Counted from the first letter of the stretch, positions 8,932-17,761 are shown. The stretch: DNA of 64,000 bases from Maritimibacter sp. (GCA_002695005.1 NZNT01000026.1:1-64000), one strand, 5' to 3'. Notes: generated by a model not told the origin, from the letters alone. A program made the numbers and translations.

Positions 8932-8958
8932 GGCCACCGGCGATGATCGCCGGTGGCC
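8932..8958 (-). terminator. Strong hairpin after the sugar transporter operon
   Basis: A 12-base perfect inverted repeat (GGCCACCGGCGA and TCGCCGGTGGCC around TGA) lies 11 bases past the stop of the binding-protein gene, the last gene of the minus-strand operon. There is no T-run on the minus strand, so termination would not be of the classical intrinsic type. Confidence 0.55.
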
Positions 8959-8969
8959 TGTGTGACACC

Positions 8970-9923
8970 TTAGAACGGGCTGTCAGGATAGTAGAAATCC
9001 ATCGCATTCTCTTGCGTCACCAGCACGGAGCCGATCACGAAATCGCCCGACACCGGCGCGTTGGACACGAGGCCCACCGCGGTCAGCTCGATCGCCGTGG
9101 CGATCATGGACGGCGGATAGGTCACGTTGGCCGGGATCATCTCGTCCCCGTCGGCCGTCCGCTTGATCATTTCCTTCATGCCGGCACCGCCCAGCACGAA
9201 CTGGATGTCATCGCGACCCGCGGCTTCGATGGCAGCCAGAACGCCGATCGCCATGTCGTCGTCGGACGCCCAAACCGCGTCGATGTTGGGATACTTCGAC
9301 AGGAAGTCCTGCATCACCGTAAAGCTGTCGTCACGGTTCCAGTTACCGTGCTCCATATCCAGCACGTTGATGCCCGACCCTTCGATCGCGGCCGTGAACC
9401 CGTCCACCCGCTCGTTGTCGATGGTCGTCGGAATGCCGCGCAGGACGACGATATCGCCGCCATCGGGCATCCTGGACGCCATGAATTCGCCGGACACCGT
9501 GCCGAAGCCGGAGTTGTCACCAGCCACATAGAGGTCTTCGATGCCTTCGACGGACAGGCCACGATCAACCACCGTGACCCAGGCGCCGCCATCGGCCACG
9601 GCCTGAACCGGCGGCGTCAGGGGGTCGGATTCGAAGGGCAGAACCACCAGCGCGTCAATGTTGCGCGTCGCGACCATGTCTTCGATGTCGTTGACCTGTT
9701 TGCCCGGATCGGACGCGGTGGCCAGCACGAAATCAAGCTGGGGATAGACCTCCTCCAGCCGCTCGACGGTTTCCTGGGCGTGGAAGTTCATGCCCCCGGC
9801 CCAGCCGTGCGTCGCGGCGGGAATGGAAACCCCCACCACCTTGGTCTCGGCGTCTTGGGCCACTGCGGCCGAGCTGCCAGCCGCTATCAGAGCGGCTGCG
9901 ATGTATGTTGTCGTATGTTTCAT
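8970..9923 (-). CDS. Sugar ABC transporter periplasmic binding protein (RbsB-like)
   Basis: 317 residues. A signal peptide covers about 1-22 (MKHTTTYIAAALIAAGSS, cleavage near AVAQ). The mature protein is a type I periplasmic-binding fold of the ribose/galactose class: VVGVSIPAATHGWAGGM at the first strand, DALVVLPFESDPLTPPVQAVADGG, VTVVDRGL, and the hinge segment DAVWASDDDMAIGVLAAIEAAG. It should deliver a monosaccharide or polyol to the permease and ATPase encoded just upstream. A GGGAGGAG ribosome site precedes the ATG. The exact sugar cannot be read. Confidence 0.9.
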   Translation of the reverse strand: MKHTTTYIAAALIAAGSSAAVAQDAETKVVGVSIPAATHGWAGGMNFHAQETVERLEEVYPQLDFVLATASDPGKQVNDIEDMVATRNIDALVVLPFESDPLTPPVQAVADGGAWVTVVDRGLSVEGIEDLYVAGDNSGFGTVSGEFMASRMPDGGDIVVLRGIPTTIDNERVDGFTAAIEGSGINVLDMEHGNWNRDDSFTVMQDFLSKYPNIDAVWASDDDMAIGVLAAIEAAGRDDIQFVLGGAGMKEMIKRTADGDEMIPANVTYPPSMIATAIELTAVGLVSNAPVSGDFVIGSVLVTQENAMDFYYPDSPF

Positions 9924-9956
9924 ATTGCTCCTCCCTTGGAGTGTTTTTTGAACGGC

Positions 9957-10955
9957 TCAGGACTTGGCCGCGCGTTCACGCTGTAGGATTACAGCGAGAA
10001 TGATGATGACCCCTTGAATCGCTCCATTCAGATAGGGCGACACGAAGTCGGTCAGATTCAGGATGTTGCCGATCAGGCTGAGGATCAGAACGCCGATGAC
10101 GGTTCCCCAGACCCGGCCGAACCCGCCTTTCAGGACGGTGCCGCCGATGATCACGGCGGCGATGGCCTCAAGCTCCCACAACACACCGGTCGAGGCGGAG
10201 GCAGAGCCGAGGCGCGGCACGTACATGATCGTCGCGACGCCAACCAGCACACCGAGGGCGGCATAGGAAATCAGTCGCGTCCGGCGGACGTTGACGTTGG
10301 AATAGTGGGCCACATGTTCGTTCGACCCGGTCGCCGCGCAATGGCGTCCGAAGGCGCTCCGGGACATGATGATCTCGCCGATGATCACGACCACGGCAAA
10401 GACGATGATCGGCCAACTGACGCCAAGAATACCCTCGAAGTAGACCGGGCGGTAAAACGTGCGCAGCCCGAAATCGAGCGACAGCGTGCCGCCGTCGGCG
10501 AGCCATGTCACCAGCGAGCGATAGATGCCCATGGTCCCCAGCGTCACGATAAAGGCCTCGATCCCCAGGGTCGTGATCAGGAACCCGTTGAGCAACCCGG
10601 CCAACAGGCCAGCGACAATGGCCGTGACCATGCCCAAAAGGATGATCGGAATGCCGATCCCCATACTTGGCAGCGCCGCGTTCATGACGAGGATCATCAG
10701 GCCCGCGATAAAGGCCGCCATCGACCCCACGGACAGGTCGAGCCCGCCCGCGGTGATGACGAAGGTCATCCCGACCGCGATGATCCCGATAAAGGCCGAC
10801 CGCGCCAGAACGTTGGTGATATTGGCGGAACTCAGGAAGTTGGCGTTCAGCATGGTCCCGATGACCAGAAGCACGATCAGCGCGATGACCGGCCCGAGCA
10901 CGGACATGGAAGGAACGCGAAAACCGCCGGTTCGAGGTCTTGTTGCATCTGTCAT
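9957..10955 (-). CDS. Sugar ABC transporter permease (RbsC-like)
   Basis: 332 residues and about nine hydrophobic segments. The family signature VITAGGLDLSVGSMAAF (about residues 64-80) and NGFLITTLGIEAFIVTLGTMGIYRSL identify a branched-chain/ribose-type inner-membrane permease. The EAIAAVIIGGTVLKGGFGRVWGTVIGVLIL region matches the C-terminal half of RbsC. It lies 10 bases after the ATPase gene and 33 bases before the binding-protein gene. Confidence 0.92.
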   Translation of the reverse strand: MTDATRPRTGGFRVPSMSVLGPVIALIVLLVIGTMLNANFLSSANITNVLARSAFIGIIAVGMTFVITAGGLDLSVGSMAAFIAGLMILVMNAALPSMGIGIPIILLGMVTAIVAGLLAGLLNGFLITTLGIEAFIVTLGTMGIYRSLVTWLADGGTLSLDFGLRTFYRPVYFEGILGVSWPIIVFAVVVIIGEIIMSRSAFGRHCAATGSNEHVAHYSNVNVRRTRLISYAALGVLVGVATIMYVPRLGSASASTGVLWELEAIAAVIIGGTVLKGGFGRVWGTVIGVLILSLIGNILNLTDFVSPYLNGAIQGVIIILAVILQRERAAKS

Positions 10956-10965
10956 ATTCTGTTCC

Positions 10966-12480
10966 TCAAGCCATCTCTGGCGTCTGTTCGGCGCTCAATC
11001 CCATCGACAGGCGCACGATTGCAGCTTCGTTGATGTCCGCCGGGCCAAGCGTGCCGCTCTCCAGACCAAGCCGCATCACCATGATCCGGTCCGCCAGTCC
11101 GATCAGCTCGGGCATCTCGGAGGTGATCAGGATGATGGAATGGCCCGCATTGGCCAGATCGCGCAGGAAGGCGTAGATTTGCTGTTTGGTGCCGACGTCG
11201 ATGCCGCGCGTGGGTTCATCGACGATCAGAACACGCGGCTCCGACAGCATGACCTTGGCCAGCAACAGCTTTTGCTGATTGCCCCCGGACATGTTTCCGA
11301 CACGCATGTCGCGGTCGCCCGCCCGGATATCGAATTCCGAAATCGCCTGAGTCAACGCGTCGTCTTCCGCGCTCCGGTCGATCAGGAACCGGCCGAACTT
11401 GTGCAAATTCGGCAAGGTCAGGTTCTCGCGCATCCCGCGCTCGAGCAGAAGACCCCGCAGCTTGCGATCCTCGGTCAGATAACACAGCCCGGCCCTCTGC
11501 GCCTCACCGGGTCGCTTGAACCGGGTCGTCTCGCCGAACAACGTGATGTTCGCGGCCGTGGAAGGACGCAGCCCCGCCAGACCTTCCATCAATTCGGTGC
11601 GCCCCGATCCGATCAGCCCCCCAATGCCAAGGATCTCTCCCTTGCGCAGCGTGAAGGACACGTCTTTCGCGAACCCCGGGACCGACAGGTCCTGCACGTC
11701 CAGCACCACCGGCGCCTCCGCCGCCACGCCCGGTTTCGCAGGATAAAGATCGGACACGTCGCGCCCCACCATGGCGGTGGCCATTGCGTCTTCGCTCATC
11801 TCGCTGGTCGGGCCGGCATGAACGACATCGCCGTCCCGCATGATCGTCACCTGATCGGAAATCTCGACGACTTCGTCGAGCTTGTGCGAGGTGAACAAAA
11901 TGGCGGTGCCTGCATCCCGCAAAGCCCGCACCTGTTTGAACAGGATGTCGGTTTCGCGATTGGTCAGGACGGCAGTCGGCTCATCCATGATGAGCACCCG
12001 CGCGTCCCGCGACAGCGCCTTGGCGATCTCGACCATCTGTTTTTCCGAATTGGACAGCTTTGACACAAGCGTCTCGGGCGCGACATCACAGGCGACACGG
12101 GCCAGGTACTCCCGGCTGCGGCGGCGCATCTCGGCCTTGTCCAACAACACGCCGCGTTTCAACTCGCGCCCCAGAAAGATGTTCTGCTCAACGGTAAGCT
12201 GTTCGGCCAGATTGAATTCCTGATGGATCATCACGATTCCGGCGGCCTCGCCATCCTGCAAGCTGCCGAATTGAACAGGCTCGCCTTCGAACCGGACTTC
12301 GCCGGAGGTCGGCGGCTGATACCCCGCCAGGATTTTCATGGTCGTGGATTTGCCCGCCCCGTTCTCGCCGATCAGCGCGTGAACGCTGCCCGTCTGCAAC
12401 GCGAGGTCGACGCCGTGCAGCACTTCGACGGGGCCGAAGCTCTTGCTCACGCGGTCGAGGGCGACAATCGGCGTGGGCAT
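10966..12480 (-). CDS. Sugar ABC transporter ATP-binding protein (RbsA-like, two cassettes)
   Basis: 504 residues with two tandem ABC cassettes, as in RbsA/MglA. Cassette 1 has Walker A GENGAGKST, signature-region LSNSEKQMVEIAKAL and Walker B VLIMDEPTAVL. Cassette 2 has a degenerate Walker A (GGLIGSGRTEL), signature MSGGNQQKLLLAK and Walker B VLIVDEPTRGIDVG, the usual asymmetry in this family. The ATG at 12480 overlaps the stop of the upstream dehydrogenase by one base (TGATG); a GTG one codon earlier is an alternative. Confidence 0.94.
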   Translation of the reverse strand: MPTPIVALDRVSKSFGPVEVLHGVDLALQTGSVHALIGENGAGKSTTMKILAGYQPPTSGEVRFEGEPVQFGSLQDGEAAGIVMIHQEFNLAEQLTVEQNIFLGRELKRGVLLDKAEMRRRSREYLARVACDVAPETLVSKLSNSEKQMVEIAKALSRDARVLIMDEPTAVLTNRETDILFKQVRALRDAGTAILFTSHKLDEVVEISDQVTIMRDGDVVHAGPTSEMSEDAMATAMVGRDVSDLYPAKPGVAAEAPVVLDVQDLSVPGFAKDVSFTLRKGEILGIGGLIGSGRTELMEGLAGLRPSTAANITLFGETTRFKRPGEAQRAGLCYLTEDRKLRGLLLERGMRENLTLPNLHKFGRFLIDRSAEDDALTQAISEFDIRAGDRDMRVGNMSGGNQQKLLLAKVMLSEPRVLIVDEPTRGIDVGTKQQIYAFLRDLANAGHSIILITSEMPELIGLADRIMVMRLGLESGTLGPADINEAAIVRLSMGLSAEQTPEMA

Positions 12481-13616
12481 CACAGGGCCGTCCAGACTGC
12501 GTCGTTCTTCGATGACGTCACGCAGGCGTTGATGAACCGCATCCCGTCCATCCCGGCGGCAATCCCCGGCAGCACGCCCATCGCAGAGGCCGGGTCGGCC
12601 CCGCCCTGCACGGCACGGATCGCGTCAGCGGCTTCGCGATAGATCGTGGCGAAGCCCTCAAGATAGCCTTCGGGATGCCCGCCGGGAATCCGGCTGACGG
12701 CCTGCGAGGCCTCGGTCGCGCCGGACCCGTTGCGGGTCAGCAGACGCTTTGGTTCGCCGTCCGGTGTGAACCACAGGTAATTCGGGTCTTCCTGGCTCCA
12801 CTCCAGCCCGCCTTTTTCGCCGTAAACCCGCAACTTCAGCGCGTTCTCGTTTCCGGGGGCCACCTGGCTCGACCACAGCATCCCCCGCGCGCCGCCTTTA
12901 AAGCGCAGCAACATATGCGCATTATCGTCCAGCGTCCGGCCCGCCCCGAAGGATTGCAGATCGGCGGCAAGGCTTTCCACCTGCAATCCGCTGACGAAAC
13001 AGGCGAGGTTATGGGCATGGGTGCCAATGTCGCCAATGGACCCGCCGGCCCCGGAGCGCGCGGGATCGGTGCGCCATTCGGCCTGTTTCACCCCTTCGTT
13101 TTCCGCCGGCCCGTTCAGCCAGTCCTGCGGATACTCCGCCTGCACGATCCGGATCTGGCCCAGCTCGCCCTTGGCGATCATGTCGCGGGCCTGCCGGATC
13201 ATCGGGTAACCAGTGTAATTGTGGGTCAGGACAAACAGGGCGTCGGATTTCGCGACAGCCTGTTCCAGCGCTTCCGCGTCCTCCATCGTGGAGGTGAGCG
13301 GCTTGTCGCAGATCACATGGATGCCCTGCGCCAGAAACGCTTTTGCAGCGGCGGCATGGACGTGGTTGGGCGTGACGATGGACACCGCCTCGATCCCGTC
13401 TTCCCGCGCGGCCTCGGCCTCCGCCATTTCCTCGAAGCTGCCATAGGACCGGGGAATGCCCAGAACCTTGGCGCTGGCGCTCGATTTTTCCGGGGTGGAG
13501 GACAAAGCCCCCGCGACCAGTTCAAACCGGTCGTCAATGCGCGACGCGATGCGGTGGACTCCGCCGATAAAGGCGTCGTTGCCGCCGCCCACCATTCCAA
13601 GTCGAATTCGTGCCAT
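12480..13616 (-). CDS. Gfo/Idh/MocA-family sugar dehydrogenase
   Basis: 378 residues. An N-terminal Rossmann domain (RLGMVGGGNDAFIGGVHR) and the family motif GIHVICDKPLTSTMEDAEAL, with the catalytic EKP-type Lys (here DKP), mark an NAD(P)-dependent sugar or inositol dehydrogenase. A C-terminal alpha/beta substrate domain contains GGSIGDIGTHAHNLA with the conserved D-x-G-x-H. It is coupled by single-base overlaps to the ABC ATPase and to the isomerase gene. It probably oxidises the imported sugar or its keto derivative. Confidence 0.9.
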   Translation of the reverse strand: MARIRLGMVGGGNDAFIGGVHRIASRIDDRFELVAGALSSTPEKSSASAKVLGIPRSYGSFEEMAEAEAAREDGIEAVSIVTPNHVHAAAAKAFLAQGIHVICDKPLTSTMEDAEALEQAVAKSDALFVLTHNYTGYPMIRQARDMIAKGELGQIRIVQAEYPQDWLNGPAENEGVKQAEWRTDPARSGAGGSIGDIGTHAHNLACFVSGLQVESLAADLQSFGAGRTLDDNAHMLLRFKGGARGMLWSSQVAPGNENALKLRVYGEKGGLEWSQEDPNYLWFTPDGEPKRLLTRNGSGATEASQAVSRIPGGHPEGYLEGFATIYREAADAIRAVQGGADPASAMGVLPGIAAGMDGMRFINACVTSSKNDAVWTAL

Positions 13617-14671
13617 CAGTCGATCCCCAGCATTTTACGGTTCGCGGCCTCGTCCGTGCCGCCATCGGCGAAGTCGTCAAAGGCCCGCTCGGTCACGCGG
13701 ATGATGTGGTCCGTCACGAACTGCGCCCCTTCGCGCGCCCCGTCCTCGGGATGCTTCAGGCAACATTCCCATTCGACCACGGCCCAACCGTCGAAATCGT
13801 TGGCCGCCATTTTTGAGAAGACCGCGCCGAAATCCACCTGCCCGTCGCCGAGACTGCGGAAGCGGCCCGCGCGGTCGACCCAGCTTTGGTAGCCGCCGTA
13901 GACGCCCTGACGACCCGTCGGGTTGAACTCGGCATCCTTGACGTGGAACATCTTGATGCGGTCTTTATAGATGTCGATATTGTCAATGTAATCAAGGCAT
14001 TGCAGCACATAGTGGCTGGGATCATAGAGCATGTTGCAGCGCGCATGATTGTCGACGCGCTCCAGAAACATCTCAAACGTCACACCGTCATGAAGGTCTT
14101 CGCCCGGATGGATCTCGTAGCAGATGTTCACGTCGTTCTCGTCCGCATGATCCAGAATGGGCCGCCAGCGGCGCGCCAACTCGTCGAACGCCGTGTCGAT
14201 CAGGCCGGCGGGGCGCTGCGGCCAGGGGTAGACATAGGGCCACGCCAGAGCGCCAGAGAAAGACACCTGGTTCTTGATCCCCATATTGGCCGAGGCTGAA
14301 ATCGCCTTCATCACCTGATCGACGGCCCATTCCTGTCGGGCCTTCGGGTTGTTGTGCACGGACGGGTCGGCAAAGCCGTCGAACCCGATGTCATACGCCG
14401 GGTGCACCGCGACAAGCTGGCCTTGCAGGTGCGTCGACAACTCGGTGACTTCGACGCCGTTCTCGACCGCCTTGCCCTTGAACTCGTCGCAATAATCCTT
14501 GCTGGTCGCGGCCTTGTCCAAATCGATCAGGCGCCCATCCCAGCTGGGCACCTGGACGCCTTTATATCCGCAGTCCGCGGCCCATTTGGTGATGCTGTCC
14601 CAGGAATTGAACGGGGCTTCATCGCCCGCGAACTGCGCCAGAAACAGCGCCGGTCCCTTGATGGTTTTCAT
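13616..14671 (-). CDS. TIM-barrel sugar phosphate isomerase/epimerase
   Basis: 351 residues of the xylose-isomerase-like/AP-endonuclease-2 superfamily. Metal-ligand strands are visible: NICYEIHPGEDLHDG (Glu and His), NMLYDPSHYVLQ (Asp, His), IKMFHVKDAEF (His, Asp) and a late Glu in DGWAVVEWECCL. It should isomerise or epimerise a sugar or keto-sugar in the cytoplasm, acting with the adjacent Gfo/Idh/MocA dehydrogenase. It is the first gene of the six-kilobase operon after the LacI gene. Confidence 0.88.
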   Translation of the reverse strand: MKTIKGPALFLAQFAGDEAPFNSWDSITKWAADCGYKGVQVPSWDGRLIDLDKAATSKDYCDEFKGKAVENGVEVTELSTHLQGQLVAVHPAYDIGFDGFADPSVHNNPKARQEWAVDQVMKAISASANMGIKNQVSFSGALAWPYVYPWPQRPAGLIDTAFDELARRWRPILDHADENDVNICYEIHPGEDLHDGVTFEMFLERVDNHARCNMLYDPSHYVLQCLDYIDNIDIYKDRIKMFHVKDAEFNPTGRQGVYGGYQSWVDRAGRFRSLGDGQVDFGAVFSKMAANDFDGWAVVEWECCLKHPEDGAREGAQFVTDHIIRVTERAFDDFADGGTDEAANRKMLGID

Positions 14672-14798
14672 GGTCTTCCTCCCTCTCCGCTCATACGAAG
14701 CGATTGACGATGTTCTCCAGGATGTCCTGGCGAGCAGATCGTGGTTGCGGGTTGATGTCGTCTGCCTCGACCTGTGCCCATGCCTTTGAAGAAATCGG

Positions 14799-15860
14799 TC
14801 ATGTGGCCTGGGCTCTCATCATATCGGTGAGAGGGTCGGCAGGCAGATTGTCCTGCACATAAATCGTCGGCATCAGGTCAGCGAGGGGCGGCAAGTCCCG
14901 TTCATCGATCAAGGCGCGCAACACGGTAAAGGCGCGACTGATCTCCACATCAGGGCGCTGGTCGATGACCAGGTCGATAAGCCCCTCCTGCAAAGCCTTG
15001 CGGGAATGGGCGACCAGCTCATGCACGACACAGAATGGTCGGTTTGATTGTATGGCGCCAATGGCCTGCACCAAACCGCTATTCCCGGCGCCGACGTTAT
15101 ACAGCGCGCTCGTATCAGGCTCTTGCGACAACAAAGCACGGGTTTGCGCCAGCAAGACCGCCGGGTCGTCCTTTGTCATGATCGGGTCGCGCACCGTGAT
15201 CTGCGGGTAATCCTTAGCGATCACCTCGCAGAAGCCCTGCAGCCGCTCGACGTGGTCATGCGCGTCTGTTGAACCGACAAAGGTCTGGACCACGCCTGCG
15301 GAGTCCGCATGGGCCATCCCCACCATCCTGGCTGCGGTCCGTCCGGCCACGATGTTGTCGATGCCGATGTATGCGGAGCGAAACCCCTGCGGCAGATCCG
15401 AGACAAGCCCGATGACCGCCACGCCTTTCTCGCGCAGGGCCGCCAGAGGTTTTTCAAGCCGCTCGCTTTGCAGCCCCACAATGGCGACGCCATCAAGATC
15501 CTGATGCACCAGTTCGCAGAGGCTGTCTTCAAGGCTGGCAACCGCGAAAGCCGACACCTCGATAATTTCGGCGGTGACACGCTCGGCGCTTTGGTGATCG
15601 GCGACGCGGGCGATCTGGTCGCGGATGCGGTTGAAGAAGGCGTTAGATCCCTTGGGGATCAGGAACGCCAGCCGGTAGACACGCTTGCGCGACAGGTTCG
15701 CGGCTGCGACGTTGCGGACGTATCCCAAAGCCGCGACAGCCTCGTTGACCTTGGCGATGGACTTCGCGGCAACGTTTCCACGATTGTTGATCACCCGGTC
15801 GGCCGTGGCATAACTGACACCGGCCGCCTGCGCGACATCGCTGAGCGTCGGACTCGGCAT
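14799..15860 (-). CDS. LacI-family transcriptional regulator
   Basis: 353 residues. The N-terminal helix-turn-helix reads LSDVAQAAGVSYATADRVINNRGNVAAKSIAKVNEAVAALGYVRN, a standard LacI headpiece with hinge. The rest is a type I periplasmic-binding-like effector domain, so the ligand should be a sugar related to the transporter substrate. It sits 127 bases upstream of and in line with the sugar operon (14671 to 8970). Two 21-base repeats 67-108 bases upstream of its start are candidate operators for autoregulation. Confidence 0.92.
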   Translation of the reverse strand: MPSPTLSDVAQAAGVSYATADRVINNRGNVAAKSIAKVNEAVAALGYVRNVAAANLSRKRVYRLAFLIPKGSNAFFNRIRDQIARVADHQSAERVTAEIIEVSAFAVASLEDSLCELVHQDLDGVAIVGLQSERLEKPLAALREKGVAVIGLVSDLPQGFRSAYIGIDNIVAGRTAARMVGMAHADSAGVVQTFVGSTDAHDHVERLQGFCEVIAKDYPQITVRDPIMTKDDPAVLLAQTRALLSQEPDTSALYNVGAGNSGLVQAIGAIQSNRPFCVVHELVAHSRKALQEGLIDLVIDQRPDVEISRAFTVLRALIDERDLPPLADLMPTIYVQDNLPADPLTDMMRAQAT

Positions 15861-15926
15861 TCTCCCCCCTTATGCAACGATTCTCCCGATCGCTGCGGCG
15901 TGCTGGAACGACCCTAAAGCGCGATT

Positions 15927-15968
15927 TTGATATACGTCAATCATTTCTTGATACACGCATATCATTTT
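15927..15968. promoter_or_regulatory. Tandem 21-base operator-like repeats upstream of lacI-type gene
   Basis: Two adjacent 21-base units (15927-15947 and 15948-15968) agree at 16 of 21 positions and both begin TTGATA. Each has internal dyad symmetry: unit 2 carries TGATACACGCATATCA (TGATA/TATCA perfect arms), and unit 1 has TGAT/ATCA arms. The period of 21 bases is two helical turns, so two dimers would bind the same DNA face. They lie in the AT-richest part of the gap, 67 bases from the regulator start. Confidence 0.55.
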
Positions 15969-16115
15969 CCCGGCCCGAGGCGTGGAAATCCGCAGAAAAC
16001 GTCGCTTGATGCCCTATCGGCCCCCAGTCTCACAGACTGATGAGTCGATGTGACAGCGCCCTCTGAAGGTCACGCCGGCGAGCGAGGCCGAGAGCACATG
16101 GTTCGCTCTAGCGAT

Positions 16116-17159
16116 TCAATCTGGTTTCGAGTTGAACGCGCCCGATATTTTCGGCCCGAATTCCATCACGCCGATCTGCGGGTTGAAGATGGTGAACCGG
16201 GCACGCCCGGCGGTCTTGGAGGCATAAAGCGCGGTGTCCGCGTCGGACAGGAGCTGGTTGGCCTCGGGGCGTTCATATTGCGTTGAGCGGACAAGGCCGA
16301 TGGAGGCCGAGACCCGGCAGGCTTCCCCCTTGAACATCACCGGTGTTTCGAGCCGCCGGATGATACGCGCCGCGATGGACGAAATCCGTTCCTGATCCAC
16401 GAGGCCCACGAACAGCAGGACGAATTCATCCCCGCCGACACGCGCGACGGCGTCCTCTTCACGCGTCTCCTCGACCAGCACGCGGGCGACGGCGCGCAGC
16501 ACTTCATCGCCCGCCGCATGACCGTGCGTGTCGTTGACGTGCTTGAAGAAATCGAGATCGAGATGGGCGAGCGAGAACGGCAGGTCACGCTCGATCAGCC
16601 GGTGAAGTCGCTGGTCGAGCGCGCGCCGGTTGTGCAGTCCGGTCAACGCGTCGGTCAGCGCATCGCTCTCGGCACGTTCCTTGGCGCCATGCAGTCGCTC
16701 ATTGAGCGCCCGGCTGTCCGCCATCGCCGCCGCATTGGCCTCGGCCACATAAAGAAGTTCGAGCGTCAGGTCGGTCGGCGCGAAATCGGACCCCGCAAGG
16801 TGGTAATTGCGCACCGCGTCGAAGATGGAAATGCCGAACGACAGGTTCACGAGCACCCCGTCGCGACCGGGCAGGCTCACCGCACTTCCGATGAACTGGG
16901 TCTGGAACGGGTCGTTGAGACGCAAAAGCACCTTGCCCGTCGCCCCCTGCCGCAGGAGGTCATAGATCTCCGCCTCCCGCGGGCGTCGCAGTTCGAAGAT
17001 GTCCAGCATCCTCTCGCCCACCGTCGCCCGACCGGCGAGCACTTTCGCCATCGTCGGCCCGACATGGGTGATATGTCCCTCGGTATCCAGCACGAGGTGG
17101 AGTGGCATCAGCGTGTCCAGCGCTTCGCCCGCCACGCGGATCGGTGTCATCAGGCTCAT
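16116..17159 (-). CDS. HNOBA-GGDEF diguanylate cyclase, partner of the H-NOX-like protein
   Basis: 347 residues. Residues about 15-140 resemble the HNOBA (H-NOX-associated, PAS-like) domain of soluble guanylate cyclase: MPLHLVLDTEGHITHVGP, MLDIFELRRP, then SLPGRDGVLVNLSFGISIFDAVRNYHL. A short coiled coil (about 130-160) leads into a GGDEF domain with intact active site GGDEF (232-236). The inhibitory site RxxD is at 223-226, correctly five residues upstream. It should make c-di-GMP in the cytoplasm under control of the H-NOX-like protein, whose gene overlaps it by ATGA. The start at 17159 is fixed by that overlap and the domain limits. Confidence 0.88.
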   Translation of the reverse strand: MSLMTPIRVAGEALDTLMPLHLVLDTEGHITHVGPTMAKVLAGRATVGERMLDIFELRRPREAEIYDLLRQGATGKVLLRLNDPFQTQFIGSAVSLPGRDGVLVNLSFGISIFDAVRNYHLAGSDFAPTDLTLELLYVAEANAAAMADSRALNERLHGAKERAESDALTDALTGLHNRRALDQRLHRLIERDLPFSLAHLDLDFFKHVNDTHGHAAGDEVLRAVARVLVEETREEDAVARVGGDEFVLLFVGLVDQERISSIAARIIRRLETPVMFKGEACRVSASIGLVRSTQYERPEANQLLSDADTALYASKTAGRARFTIFNPQIGVMEFGPKISGAFNSKPD

Positions 17160-17761
17160 GGCGCGCCCCCTACTGCGAGCCAGGTATCGGCCAGGTCGAA
17201 GCGCCGGCCCTTGGAAAACGCCGCTTCGAGCAGCCGGATACAGATGACTTCGGCCCCGTCGCGGCGTCCCTTGTGGTCCAGCAGCGCCAAGACGCCGTAG
17301 TCGTCCGCCAGAGCGCGCAGAAGCCCCGTGATCACATGCCCCGCCCCGTCGATCCCGGCCCGGCAATACAGCCTGTATTGCCCCGGATCGAGCTCTTCGA
17401 GTTCCAGTTCCGGCAGCGACAGGTCGGGCACGGCAAGTGCGGCGCGCCCCGGCAGGTCGTCCAGCGAGTGCAGGAAATCCTCGTAGTCGATACCGCCATA
17501 GCGCAGAAGCCGCCGCACCCGGTCCGAGCTCATGCCGGCGATCAGATGCGTTCCGAAATCCTCGAGCAAAGCCTCGCACGGCTTGCCAAGTGTCGCAGCG
17601 CAAGCGGCGACGAGCGCGGTGACGACGTCGTCGTCGTAATGAAACATAGGTTCGAACCCTTCGCGCGGCACGTCGAGCCCCGCAGCGGCCTCTCCCCAAA
17701 CTTGATTGCCGTAGGCCGAGCGCACGAAAGACTCGAACGACCGGCAAATAATACCATGCAT
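17156..17761 (-). CDS. H-NOX (heme-NO-binding)-like sensor protein, heme ligand apparently missing
   Basis: 201 residues, the usual H-NOX length, aligning end to end with the HNOB domain (MHGIICRSFESFVRSAYG at the start). In guanylate cyclase the proximal heme His lies in FLQNLDALH. The matching segment here is FLHSLDDLP, so that position is Pro104. The heme-propionate motif YxSxR aligns with RLYCR (residues 120-124), keeping only the Arg. His98 is the nearest alternative His. It overlaps an HNOBA-GGDEF cyclase gene, the standard bacterial H-NOX partner. Signal sensing without canonical heme ligation, or with a different cofactor, is the likely consequence. Confidence 0.85.
   Translation of the reverse strand: MHGIICRSFESFVRSAYGNQVWGEAAAGLDVPREGFEPMFHYDDDVVTALVAACAATLGKPCEALLEDFGTHLIAGMSSDRVRRLLRYGGIDYEDFLHSLDDLPGRAALAVPDLSLPELELEELDPGQYRLYCRAGIDGAGHVITGLLRALADDYGVLALLDHKGRRDGAEVICIRLLEAAFSKGRRFDLADTWLAVGGAP

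Noticed and set aside
8638-8937. 99-codon minus-strand open frame in the gap before the AraC gene
   Set aside because: Basic, Arg/Ser/Pro-rich translation with no ribosome site and no homology that I recognise. A transposase remnant was considered but no motif supports it.
5645-8946. Long plus-strand open frames of 663 and 437 codons
   Set aside because: They run antisense to the DUF4386, NmrA-like and AraC genes, which have recognisable motifs. The antisense products have low-complexity composition (Arg, Gly, His, Gln) and no family resemblance. High GC makes such shadows common.
10014-13892. Plus-strand open frames of 339, 512 and 405 codons across the sugar operon
   Set aside because: Opposite to clear RbsC-, RbsA- and Gfo/Idh-like genes; no ribosome sites and no recognisable domains.
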